64,000 nt of DNA from Pelagicoccus enzymogenes (GTDB lineage Bacteria; Verrucomicrobiota; Verrucomicrobiia; Opitutales; Opitutaceae). Position 1 is the stretch's first letter, and each line of letters starts with the position of its first letter. Positions 9,071-16,893 of the stretch are shown one piece after another. The notes beneath the pieces are model-generated. The model was not told the origin of the DNA. It saw only the letters and a list, made by a program, of their open reading frames with translations, and did not search any database. The stretch lies in NCBI RefSeq assembly GCF_014803405.1, contig NZ_JACYFG010000036.1, positions 248,001-312,000 on the forward strand. The letters are read 5' to 3'. The position numbers and the translations under genes were made by a program.

Positions 9071-10450
9071 CTAGCGGCCGATGGCAAAAACCTCGAACCC
9101 GATCTTGCGGAGCTTCTCGTGGTCCAGAATGTTTCGCCCGTCGAAAACGAAGGCGGGCTTGTACATCCCGTCGTAGATCTTCTGGAAATCGAGGTCCTTG
9201 AAGGAATCCCACTCCGTCATGATGGCCAGGCCGTGGGCGCCCTTGGCCGCCGCATACGGGTCCTCGCAGACGTCGATCTGCTTGTTCGGGTTACCGTCGG
9301 CGTCCGTTCTGGATTCCTTCAGGTCCTTGAACATCTGCTCGGGAGACACCTTGGGATCGTGGATGGCCAAAACCGCCTGCTCGTCGAGCAAGTCGCGCCC
9401 CACGTACATGGCTGCCGTTTCGCGAGTGTCGTTGGTGTCCTTCTTGAAGGCGAAGCCAAGCATCGCGATACGCTTGCCGTTGACCGTGTTGAAGAGGGTG
9501 GAAACGATTTTCTGCGAGAACCGGCTCTTCTGCCAGTCGTTCATGACGATCACCTGCTCCCAGTAGGCGGCGACGTCCGGGAGGCCGAAGTACTCGCAAA
9601 GGTAAACCAGGTTCAAGATATCCTTCTGGAAGCACGACCCGCCGAAGCCGACGGACGCCTTGAGGAACTTGGGGCCGATGCGGGAATCGGTACCGATCGC
9701 GTAGGCGACCTGGTCCACGTTCGCCCCCGTGCGCTCGCAGAGAGCCGAGATCGAGTTGATGCTGGAGATGCGCTGGGCGAGAAAGGCGTTGGCGACCAGC
9801 TTCGAAAGCTCGGAGGACCAGAGGTTGGTCGTGATGATGCGGTCGCGATCCACCCAATTCGCGTAGACGTCGACCAGCGTCTGGATAGCCTTGCGTCCTG
9901 CTTCGCTGTCCTCGTCGCCACCGATCAGCACACGGTCAGGCTTGCTCAAATCCTCGATGGCGGTTCCCTCGGCCAAGAATTCCGGATTGGAAAGGACTTG
10001 GAAGTCGAGCCCCGGCGTAGAGTTCGCCTCGAGAACCGTCTTGAGCCCCTGGGCGGTACGAACCGGAAGGGTCGACTTCTCGACCACGATCTTGGAGCGA
10101 TCCGAGTATTGGGCGATGTCCCGGGCGCAGAGCTCGATATACTTCAGGTCAGCCGCCTTGCCCGCACCCGCTCCGTAGGTCTTGGTCGGAGTGCCAACGC
10201 TCACGAAAATGATGTCCGCTTCCTTGATCGCGGTGACCTTGTCCGTAGTGAAAAAGAGGTTACGGCCGCGAGCCGCATGAACGACCTCGTCAAGTCCGGG
10301 CTCGAAAACGGGCAGTTCGTCCGAATTCCAAGCGTTGATCCTTGCCTCGTTGATGTCCGCTACGGTGACCGTGATGTCCGGGCACTTGTAGGCGATCATG
10401 GCCATCGTTGGGCCACCTACGTAGCCAGCTCCTAAGCAACAAATTTTCAT
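9071..10450 (-). CDS. ugd: UDP-glucose 6-dehydrogenase (eukaryote-like subtype)
   Basis: Oxidises UDP-glucose to UDP-glucuronate for polysaccharide or LPS sugars. The 459-residue protein starts with a Rossmann NAD site, [20 protein letters not shown], and has [30 protein letters not shown] and the active-site segment [19 protein letters not shown] with the catalytic Cys273. The last segment and the length resemble the animal/plant UGDH subtype (human catalytic Cys276 lies in nearly the same sequence) rather than the shorter E. coli Ugd. It is a single gene with its own terminator and is divergent from the M14 peptidase gene. Confidence 0.95.
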   Translation of the reverse strand: MKICCLGAGYVGGPTMAMIAYKCPDITVTVADINEARINAWNSDELPVFEPGLDEVVHAARGRNLFFTTDKVTAIKEADIIFVSVGTPTKTYGAGAGKAADLKYIELCARDIAQYSDRSKIVVEKSTLPVRTAQGLKTVLEANSTPGLDFQVLSNPEFLAEGTAIEDLSKPDRVLIGGDEDSEAGRKAIQTLVDVYANWVDRDRIITTNLWSSELSKLVANAFLAQRISSINSISALCERTGANVDQVAYAIGTDSRIGPKFLKASVGFGGSCFQKDILNLVYLCEYFGLPDVAAYWEQVIVMNDWQKSRFSQKIVSTLFNTVNGKRIAMLGFAFKKDTNDTRETAAMYVGRDLLDEQAVLAIHDPKVSPEQMFKDLKESRTDADGNPNKQIDVCEDPYAAAKGAHGLAIMTEWDSFKDLDFQKIYDGMYKPAFVFDGRNILDHEKLRKIGFEVFAIGR

Positions 10451-10608
10451 GGTGTGATAGAGTTGAGAATTCGCTAGCCACCGCGAGCGAGGCGAACGAG
10501 GGTGAGTCTAAGAGAAAAGTTAAAACCCAGCTAAAACGCCGGACAAACCAAGCCTAATTCGTCAGCACTTCAACAAAACTTTAACAATCTCTGCGACAAG
10601 CTGCATCC

Positions 10609-11355
10609 ATGTTACATCCCAGGCGCTTTTCCGAATCGATTTCTAAGCACTCGCTGCGCAACGGCTATTCCCAACAAACCCTGTGCGAGGTTTCCGGATA
10701 CCCGATCTTCTCCCTCCACCGCCTCGGCAAAGGCGCTGCACGTCCCCCACTCCGAGTCTACGTGTCAGCCGGCGTCCACGGAGACGAGCCAGCAGGCCCT
10801 CTCGCCATTTTGAAACTCATAGAGGAGGACCTCCTCCCCCACCACCTTGAGCTTGTCGTCGTCCCGCTCGTCAATCCGACCGGATTTGCCAGTGGAACCC
10901 GGGAAAACCAAGCTGGGCACGACCTCAATCGCGATTTCCGCACCCCGCAGAACGCCGAGAGCTCAGCCGTCAAAGCTCTCATAGAGTCCGAAGCCCCCTT
11001 TGACCTCAGCCTCTCCTTGCACGAGGATTGGGAAAGTACAGGCTTCTACATGTATTCGATTTCTCCAGACTCCAACGACCGCTCCGCACGCGAGATCTTG
11101 AGCGCCGTGGAACGCCAAGGTCCCTTGGATCACTCCCCGGAAATCGACGGTAGCCCAGCAAGCGGAGCTCTGATCGACCGCCCAGCAGACTTCGATATCG
11201 ATGGACGCCAAGATTGGCCGGAAGCGTTTCTCCTGTATTCAAAGTCTAGACACGCGCACTACACGCTCGAAACCCCAAGTTCCGCACCTATCGAACAACG
11301 TGTCGCCCAGCATGTCGCTGCCGTCCTTCGAGCCATCGAGATTCATTGTCCCTGA
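10609..11355 (+). CDS. M14-family zinc carboxypeptidase/amidase-like protein
   Basis: A 248-residue protein of the M14/succinylglutamate desuccinylase-aspartoacylase superfamily. HGDEPAG gives the HxxE zinc pair, SLHEDWE the third zinc His, DLNRDF the Asn-Arg that binds the substrate carboxylate, and YTLETPS the probable general-base Glu. No signal peptide is visible, so it is probably cytoplasmic. Within the superfamily the options include murein-peptide amidase MpaA-like enzymes and small deacylases; the substrate is unknown. It is divergent from ugd and ends 75 bp before the sigma-factor gene. Confidence 0.78.
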   Translation: MLHPRRFSESISKHSLRNGYSQQTLCEVSGYPIFSLHRLGKGAARPPLRVYVSAGVHGDEPAGPLAILKLIEEDLLPHHLELVVVPLVNPTGFASGTRENQAGHDLNRDFRTPQNAESSAVKALIESEAPFDLSLSLHEDWESTGFYMYSISPDSNDRSAREILSAVERQGPLDHSPEIDGSPASGALIDRPADFDIDGRQDWPEAFLLYSKSRHAHYTLETPSSAPIEQRVAQHVAAVLRAIEIHCP

Positions 11356-11430
11356 ATAATTCCTACCGTTTCGCGTCTAAACTCGCAAATGCCGCAAACA
11401 CACTAAGACTCGCCCGCATCAATCGCACAG

Positions 11431-12006
11431 GTGGCTTCCGATGAAACAACAGACGCGCTCGTATCCCTAGCGCTCGAGGGCGACAAAAAAGCCTTCAATC
11501 AGCTCGTCACCCTCCACTACGACAAGGTCTACGGCCAAGCCCTCCGCATGACCAAGTCCGAGGAGGACGCCAAAGACGTTGCCCAACTCACGTGGGTGAA
11601 GGTCTGGAGAAAGCTATCCACCTTCAAGGGCGAGTCCGCCTTCACCTCCTGGGTCTATCGCATAACCACCTTCACAGCCCTCGACCTGATCCGAAAACGC
11701 AATAACAGCCGCGAAACGTCCACCGAGCCCGACTTTCTTGAAATCGCCGCCAACTCCGACGCATCTCCCATTGCCTCGCCCGAACAAGTGCGTAAGCTAG
11801 AAGGAAAAGAACTCAAAGCGCGCATCGACGACGCCCTTTCAAAACTCCCCGAAAAGCTGAGAACCGTCCTTCAACTTCGAGAGATCGAAGGCCTCACCTA
11901 CGAGGAGATGGCCCAGAAGCTCCAATGCAAAACCGGCACCGTCATGTCTCGACTTTTCAACGCGAGAAAAACGATCCAAAAACACCTAGCAGATTTAATC
12001 TCATGA
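11431..12006 (+). CDS. ECF-type RNA polymerase sigma factor
   Basis: A 191-residue sigma-70 family protein containing only regions 2 and 4. Region 2 covers about residues 10-90 (FNQLVTLHYDKVYGQALRMT, then EEDAKDVAQLTWVKVWRKL and TFKGESAFTSWVYRIT), and region 4 about 130-185 (LSKLPEKLRTVLQLREIEGL and TYEEMAQKLQCKTGTVMSRL, the helix-turn-helix). The start is a GTG (MASDETTDALV). Its stop overlaps the ATG of the next gene, which codes for a secreted protein with no anti-sigma features; no zinc-finger or membrane anti-sigma gene is next to it. The signal that controls it is therefore not apparent from the context. Confidence 0.92.
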   Translation: MASDETTDALVSLALEGDKKAFNQLVTLHYDKVYGQALRMTKSEEDAKDVAQLTWVKVWRKLSTFKGESAFTSWVYRITTFTALDLIRKRNNSRETSTEPDFLEIAANSDASPIASPEQVRKLEGKELKARIDDALSKLPEKLRTVLQLREIEGLTYEEMAQKLQCKTGTVMSRLFNARKTIQKHLADLIS

Positions 12007-12458
12007 AAAAATTTCGCGCCCCCCAATATGCGTCCTTCGCCCTAGTCGCTATTCTCGCGACCTTCCTCACTAGCCTCGCTCAAGCGGCCGATAGCATCAA
12101 CATTCGCGCTACTCTTATCCTCGGCTCCAACGACGGCGGCGGCGTCGACGCATCCCTGCACCAGTACGAGCGAAACCTCAAAAAGGTCCTCCCCTTCGAC
12201 ACATTCCGAAACCAAGGCTCCAGCCGCGCCAGAGTCGCCGTTCCCGGCTCCAACATAATCGGCCTGAGCGGCGAACATGACGTCAGCGTAAAAGTAGATC
12301 CCGCCGGCGACGGGAAATACCGTATCTCAGCCCAATGGAAACGCAGCGGCCACACCCTCGTAAACACGACCGTAGTCGCCTCCAAAGATCGCCCCACCGT
12401 GCTGGTCGGGCCTTCCTCCGGCAATGGACGTATCATCCTGCTGCTCATCGCCCATTGA
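12003..12458 (+). CDS. small secreted protein coupled to ECF sigma factor
   Basis: A 151-residue protein of unknown function. It begins MKKFRAPQYASFALVAILAT with a clear signal peptide, probably cleaved after SLAQAA. The mature part looks like a small beta-rich domain (NIRATLILGSNDGGG, RVAVPGSNIIGLSGEHDVSV, YRISAQWKRSGHTLVNTTVV) and ends in a hydrophobic strand, GRIILLLIAH. There is no transmembrane anchor after the signal and no cysteine motif. The ATG at 12003 overlaps the sigma stop as ATGA, so translation is probably coupled. It may be a target or periplasmic partner of the sigma factor; both are guesses. Confidence 0.72.
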   Translation: MKKFRAPQYASFALVAILATFLTSLAQAADSINIRATLILGSNDGGGVDASLHQYERNLKKVLPFDTFRNQGSSRARVAVPGSNIIGLSGEHDVSVKVDPAGDGKYRISAQWKRSGHTLVNTTVVASKDRPTVLVGPSSGNGRIILLLIAH

Positions 12459-12476
12459 GCGGCCTACCCGCTTTTT
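12459..12476 (+). terminator. weak hairpin after sigma/secreted gene pair
   Basis: A short stem (GCGG with CCGC, extended by one A-T pair starting at 12458) closes a 5-nt loop and is followed by TTTTT. It comes directly after the stop of the secreted-protein gene, in a gap of 119 bp before the convergent permease gene. The stem is short, so it is only a candidate. Confidence 0.35.
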
Positions 12477-12577
12477 GACTCAGTAGCTCTCCCGCTCGTG
12501 CTGTAAGTTGTCCGGCGAACCTCGCAAGAGCTTCGAAAACGAACGAGCCAGACCTCGGCCAGCCTAGCCCATTCGGG

Positions 12578-13744
12578 TCACTTCTTCGCCTTCCGACCGT
12601 GGTCAGCCCGAATGAAGAGCCAGGCTCCGAGCCCTTGGTAAGCGAGGTTGGGTATCCAAAAAAGCAGCTCCGGCCGCAACTCTGGCTTTCCGTCGAGCCA
12701 GCCGATGGAAATCATCGCCAAGTAGTAGAGCAACCCCATGCCAACCCCGAGGCCCAGATTCGCCGACGTCTCCTTTCGCGACGTCTTCAGACCAAGAGGA
12801 ACTGCGATACAGGCGAAGGACAGCACGGCGAAGCCCATGGCAAAGTTCTTGTGGAACACCATCTTCGCCTTCAGCAAATTCTCCAGCGCCTCTTCCCGAA
12901 CCTCGCCCGATGAGGTATCCGCGATCCCTTCGTAGCGCGTCACTTCCGCTTGCAGCTCGTCGAAAGTCATCCAAGTCAGCTTACGAGCCAAGGTCTCCTC
13001 GCCGATGATTTCCGACATGGGAAACATGAAGGGAACGCGCTCCATCGACAGCGGGTAAAACTTCTTAGTCCTAAAGCTCTCCGGATCTTCCTTGTCGCGG
13101 TACTCGACGATCGTTTGCTCCGTATCGAGCTGCAATTCCGAGCTGCCTTCCAAGAATGCGAACCGCCCCTTCTCCGCACGGGCGAAAAGCGTGACCTGAC
13201 TCGCTTCGTTCAGCTTCCAAATCCAAACGTCGTAGAGCATCTCGCCATCCTTCTTGCCCACGTAGATCACCGTATCCGTGAAGTCGCGCACGAAGGTTTT
13301 CTCCACGATAAAGCCCAAAGGGTTGGTTTGGATAACGTCTTTCAACTCCTGCCGGTACTGGGTTTTAGCCAGAGGACCGTAGTAGAAGTTCACCACCAAG
13401 GAAGCCGTGGTTCCCAATATAGCCAGCAAGAAAACCGAACTGGAAAGACGGATCACGCTCACCCCTGCCGCACGCAGGGAGGTGATTTCATTCTCCGCCG
13501 ACAAGCGACCCATCGTCAGCAAGGCGCCCGTGATGAATCCCATCGGCAAGGCGTAAACGAACACGAAAGGAAGCAGCTGCCAGGTCAGGCGGAAGAAAGC
13601 GCGCAGGGTCAACTGCCCTTCCGCCAGCAAGTTGAGCATGTCCTTTACCATGCTCATGGTCAGAATCAGAAAGGCGAACATCGCCACCGACGCGAGGCAG
13701 GAGGCAAAGACGTTCTTAAAGATGTAGCGATGGATCAAGCTCAC
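12578..13744 (-). CDS. LptF/LptG-family lipopolysaccharide export permease
   Basis: A 388-residue YjgP/YjgQ-family protein of the inner-membrane LPS transporter LptB2FG. It has the family layout: an N-terminal helix pair (MSLIHRYIFKNVFASCLASV onwards), the conserved ALPMGFITGALLTMGRLSAE, in which the coupling helix contacts LptB, ENEITSLRAAGVS, a periplasmic beta-jellyroll (about residues 125-270), and three C-terminal helices (NFAMGFAVLSFACIAVPLGL, LGLGVGMGLLYYLAMISIGW and LFWIPNLAYQGLGAWLF). LptF and LptG cannot be told apart here; the partner gene is not adjacent. It is divergent from rlmN. Confidence 0.9.
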   Translation of the reverse strand: MSLIHRYIFKNVFASCLASVAMFAFLILTMSMVKDMLNLLAEGQLTLRAFFRLTWQLLPFVFVYALPMGFITGALLTMGRLSAENEITSLRAAGVSVIRLSSSVFLLAILGTTASLVVNFYYGPLAKTQYRQELKDVIQTNPLGFIVEKTFVRDFTDTVIYVGKKDGEMLYDVWIWKLNEASQVTLFARAEKGRFAFLEGSSELQLDTEQTIVEYRDKEDPESFRTKKFYPLSMERVPFMFPMSEIIGEETLARKLTWMTFDELQAEVTRYEGIADTSSGEVREEALENLLKAKMVFHKNFAMGFAVLSFACIAVPLGLKTSRKETSANLGLGVGMGLLYYLAMISIGWLDGKPELRPELLFWIPNLAYQGLGAWLFIRADHGRKAKK

Positions 13745-13860
13745 CGCCGCCTACACTTATTCACCGCCCCCCATCCGCAAGCCGAAACAACCGCACGAGA
13801 AAACTCGCAACCAAGACTTCCCCTTTTTGATATCACCATCCACTCTTCGTCCCTCTCGAA

Positions 13861-14967
13861 ATGAAGTACGTTCCAGAAAAGCCACCCATCTACGGCGAAT
13901 CTCTCGACAGCCTGCAAGTCCGACTGCAAGAGCTGGGCGAACCCAAGTTCCGCGCCAAGCAAATCCTCGAATGGCTCTACAAGAAGCGGGCCAAGACTTG
14001 GGAGGCCATGACCAACCTGCCCAAGCCGCTGAGAGAAAAGCTGGCCAACACCTTCGAAATCGCTCCCTCAAAACGCGTGCTCGCCAAGGAATCCGCCGAC
14101 GAAACCGAGAAGCTGCTCCTGCAGATGGGCGACAACTCCATGGTCGAAACCGTGGTCATCCGCGCCCCTCAGATCGGCGTCGGCCAAGAAAACTCCCGCA
14201 AGACCATCTGCATCTCCACCCAAGTCGGCTGCGCCTACGGCTGCAAATTCTGCGCCTCCGGCCTAGCCGGCTGGAAACGCGACCTCTCGGTCGGCGAAAT
14301 CGTTTCCCAGCTCATCCACGTCTGCCACATGGAAGACGCCACCACCGAGCGGGCCTCCGAAGAGATCGCGTCCTTCGACAACATCGTCGTCATGGGCATG
14401 GGAGAACCCATGGCCAACTACAAGAACCTGCTCCCCGCCCTGCGCATCCTCAACGCCGAGTGGGGACTCAACTTCGGCGCCCGCCGCATCACCATTTCCA
14501 CCTCCGGCGTCGTCCCTCGAATCCTCGAGCTGGCCGACGAACGCGAACAGTTCCGCCTCGCCATATCCCTGCACGGAGCCACCAACGAAGTGCGAGACCA
14601 GATCATGCCGGTCAATCGCAAGTACCCCCTCGAGCAGCTCCTTCCCGCCATCCAAAAGTACGCCCAGACCAAGGGGAGAATGATCACCCTCGAGTTCATC
14701 CTTATCGAGGAGATCAACGACACCCTCGAACAAGCCGACGCCCTCACCAAAATCGCCCTCGACCTCAAGGCTCACGTCAACCTCATCCCCTACAACACCG
14801 TCGACGGCCTCGAGTGGAAGCGCCCCTCCATCGCCCGCCAAGACGTCTTCTACAACCGCTTGAGAAACCGCGGCGTCTCCGTGACCATCCGACGCGAGAA
14901 AGGGCACGACATCGCCGCCGCCTGCGGTCAGCTAAAACTCAAGAACGAGCAAGATATCGCAGTCTAG
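13861..14967 (+). CDS. rlmN: 23S rRNA (adenine(2503)-C(2))-methyltransferase
   Basis: A 368-residue radical-SAM enzyme that methylates C2 of A2503 in 23S rRNA (and A37 of some tRNAs). The N-terminal domain includes KFRAKQILEWLYKKR and MTNLPKPLREKL. The radical-SAM cluster motif is CAYGCKFC, preceded by TICISTQVG. Further conserved segments are VVMGMGEPMANYKN, RRITISTSGVVPRI, LAISLHGATNEVRDQIMPVN and a late INDTLEQADAL. The C-terminal CG motif (IAAACGQLK) carries the cysteine that receives the methyl group. Length and motifs match RlmN fully. metF follows after about 96 bp with its own regulatory region. Confidence 0.96.
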   Translation: MKYVPEKPPIYGESLDSLQVRLQELGEPKFRAKQILEWLYKKRAKTWEAMTNLPKPLREKLANTFEIAPSKRVLAKESADETEKLLLQMGDNSMVETVVIRAPQIGVGQENSRKTICISTQVGCAYGCKFCASGLAGWKRDLSVGEIVSQLIHVCHMEDATTERASEEIASFDNIVVMGMGEPMANYKNLLPALRILNAEWGLNFGARRITISTSGVVPRILELADEREQFRLAISLHGATNEVRDQIMPVNRKYPLEQLLPAIQKYAQTKGRMITLEFILIEEINDTLEQADALTKIALDLKAHVNLIPYNTVDGLEWKRPSIARQDVFYNRLRNRGVSVTIRREKGHDIAAACGQLKLKNEQDIAV

Positions 14968-15010
14968 CCCCTTGAACAGTTTCAGCTTGATTCCCCGCAG
15001 AAAAACACAC

Positions 15011-15038
15011 ATATCAACAAATCTAGATACGTTGATAT
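15011..15038. promoter_or_regulatory. palindrome in metF promoter region (candidate operator)
   Basis: ATATCAAC (15011-15018) and GTTGATAT (15031-15038) are perfect inverted 8-mers with a 12-nt centre that contains TCTAGA. The right arm runs into TATATAAA, a likely -10 element, 26 bp before the metF ATG. A repressor bound here would cover the promoter. The only gene placed to be controlled is metF, so a methionine-pathway regulator is inferred; no known operator was matched. Confidence 0.5.
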
Positions 15039-15063
15039 ATAAATTTACGCATTTTACTTTTGC

Positions 15064-15954
15064 ATGAGCCAAACACCCATCAGCCAACTTTTTTCCGCCG
15101 ACAAGCCCCTACTCTCAGTCGAGTTTTTTCCGCCTAAGACGGACGAAGCCCTCGAGGCGCTCATGGACTCCGTCGACGACCTAGCGATTTACCAACCCGA
15201 CTTCGTCTCCGTCACCTACGGAGCAGGCGGCAGCACCCGCGACCGCTCCGCCCAGGCCTGCAATCTCCTTCGCGAGGACCACGAGTACAACATCATGCCC
15301 CACCTCACTTGCGTGGGCGCCAGCCGAGACGAGCTCGCTCAGACGATCAACGGACTCTATGAAACCGGCTACCGCAACATCATGGCCCTGCGCGGCGATG
15401 CTCCCAAGGACGCAGATTCGTTCGTTGTCGCCAAAGACGGCTTTGCCCATGCGTCCGATCTCGTCGCCTTCATCAAGGAGCTCCATCCCGACATTGCCAT
15501 CGGAGTGGCCGGTTACCCCGAGAAGCATCCAGAAGCTCCAGATCTAGCAACCGACCTTCGCCACCTGAAAACCAAGGTAGACGCGGGAGCGTCCTTCATC
15601 ACCACCCAGCTATTCTTCGACAACGGCGATCTCTATCGCTTTCTCGACGAAGCCGACAAGCTAGACATCTCGGTACCGGTTATCCCCGGCATCATGCCCG
15701 TCATGTCGCTCAAGCAAATCAAGCGCATCACCAGCATGTGCGGAGCGAGCCTGCCGGCGGAGCTGGAAAAGCACCTCAACACAGCGGGCGACGACTCCGA
15801 ACGGGTCAGGCAAATAGGCATACGCTGGGCCACGGAGCAAATCCAAGACCTCATCGAAGCGGGCCTGCCTGGCGTGCATCTCTACGCCCTCAACCGATCG
15901 GATGTGGCTACCGAACTCATGTCCGCCTTCCGCGCGACCGCTGAGCAACCGTAA
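15064..15954 (+). CDS. metF: 5,10-methylenetetrahydrofolate reductase
   Basis: A 296-residue FAD-dependent TIM-barrel enzyme that reduces methylene-THF to methyl-THF for methionine synthesis. LLSVEFFPPKTDEALEAL carries the catalytic Glu, and further family segments are SVTYGAGGSTRD, HLTCVGASRDEL, GYRNIMALRGDAPKD, GVAGYPEKHPEA, FITTQLFFDNGDLYRFLD and PVIPGIMPV. Length and motifs match bacterial MetF; it lacks the C-terminal regulatory domain of eukaryotic MTHFR. The short AT-rich leader has an inverted repeat that may be an operator. There is no Shine-Dalgarno sequence before the ATG. Confidence 0.96.
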   Translation: MSQTPISQLFSADKPLLSVEFFPPKTDEALEALMDSVDDLAIYQPDFVSVTYGAGGSTRDRSAQACNLLREDHEYNIMPHLTCVGASRDELAQTINGLYETGYRNIMALRGDAPKDADSFVVAKDGFAHASDLVAFIKELHPDIAIGVAGYPEKHPEAPDLATDLRHLKTKVDAGASFITTQLFFDNGDLYRFLDEADKLDISVPVIPGIMPVMSLKQIKRITSMCGASLPAELEKHLNTAGDDSERVRQIGIRWATEQIQDLIEAGLPGVHLYALNRSDVATELMSAFRATAEQP

Positions 15955-15989
15955 GGGCCGCGTCCGCTGACTCAGCGGGAATGCCCTAT

Positions 15990-16385
15990 TCAGCCTCCCG
16001 CAAAAACCACCCGAAACCCGGCATCTTCCAAGATGGCCCGGGTTTCTTCGCGTTTGTCGCCCTGGATTTCGATATTGCCGTTCTTCACGGCGCCACCGAC
16101 ACCACAACGCTTCTGTATCGACTTGGCCAATACAGCCTTCTCCTCCGCCGCAATTCCCTTCCACCCCGAAACGACTGTCACCGTCTTGCCGCCACGACCC
16201 GACTTCTCTCGCTTCACGTCCAAACGGCCGCGGTTCTTCTTCTCAGAAGCCGACGGCTTGGCCGCAGGTTGCGGCGCAGAGGGTCTAGGTCCGCTCGGCA
16301 AATTGCCCAAATCCAGCGCGCCGAACGGGGTTGCTCCCAGCTCGCTGCCGCCATCAGTGGATACGCGTTTCTTACCTTTGCCCAT
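15990..16385 (-). CDS. yciH: SUI1/eIF1-family translation factor YciH
   Basis: A 131-residue protein with a C-terminal SUI1 fold (about residues 55-130): RLDVKREKSGRGGKTVTVVS, the conserved KGIAAEEKAVLAKSIQKRCG, then GGAVKNGNIEIQGDKRE and LEDAGFRVVFAGG. The N-terminal 50 residues are low-complexity, rich in Gly, Pro and Ala, as in other bacterial members. YciH homologues affect fidelity of start-codon selection in vitro; the cellular role is not settled. The preceding small gene ends 1 bp before its ATG, so the two are very likely co-transcribed. It converges on metF. Confidence 0.9.
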   Translation of the reverse strand: MGKGKKRVSTDGGSELGATPFGALDLGNLPSGPRPSAPQPAAKPSASEKKNRGRLDVKREKSGRGGKTVTVVSGWKGIAAEEKAVLAKSIQKRCGVGGAVKNGNIEIQGDKREETRAILEDAGFRVVFAGG

Positions 16386-16386
16386 C

Positions 16387-16632
16387 CTAAGAAAAGTCCT
16401 TCCTGCCGGCGCAACGTCCTTTGGGGATGTCCGCTTCGCCCTCTAGGAAAGCCAGAGCCTTCATGTAGCTGCGATTCTTGAGAAAATGCTTCAGTTGCGG
16501 ATGAATCTCACGGCGATGCTCGATGAGGGCTCCGTCAATCTCCCCCATGCTCTGCTTGATTCCAGCCGCATCGGCGGAGTCGATCGCCTCCTTGAGCTTC
16601 TGCAAAGATTCCTTGATTTGCGTTTCAATCAT
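16387..16632 (-). CDS. small helical hypothetical protein upstream of yciH
   Basis: An 81-residue, charged, mainly helical protein that I do not recognise. The chosen start (MIETQIKESLQKLKEAIDSA) avoids a 32-residue Cys-rich upstream extension that looks non-coding; an in-frame ATG at 16728 is the alternative. The pattern DAAGIKQSMGEIDGALIEH and HPQLKHFLKNRSYMKALAFL suggests two or three helices. It ends one base before the yciH start, which suggests that the two are expressed together. Nothing in the sequence reveals a function. Confidence 0.6.
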   Translation of the reverse strand: MIETQIKESLQKLKEAIDSADAAGIKQSMGEIDGALIEHRREIHPQLKHFLKNRSYMKALAFLEGEADIPKGRCAGRKDFS

Positions 16633-16893
16633 CTCGAAGCACCAATCAATCGAGCAGGCGAACGGCCGCAAGTCAGATATGCGAACACTTTTCCAACAAC
16701 AGGGTCCGACCACCGGGCTCGCATTCATCGATTTACTCCAAAAACCAGAAATCGCTCATGGGAAAAGCCATTGTTAACTAATAGCTCCTATTATTTAACC
16801 CGTTTTGCTTTACTCGCCTCTCCTGCAGGCTTAACGGTGGTGCTTTCTTTTTAACAATCTCCCAACACCATCACACCACAGGGACATACAGGA

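Noticed and set aside
9056-10435. Open frame of 459 codons on the plus strand opposite ugd
   Set aside because: It is an antisense shadow. ugd has a full set of UGDH motifs; the opposite frame has none and exists because G/C-ending codons leave few antisense stops.
14263-14907. Open frame of 214 codons opposite rlmN
   Set aside because: Antisense shadow without recognisable motifs.
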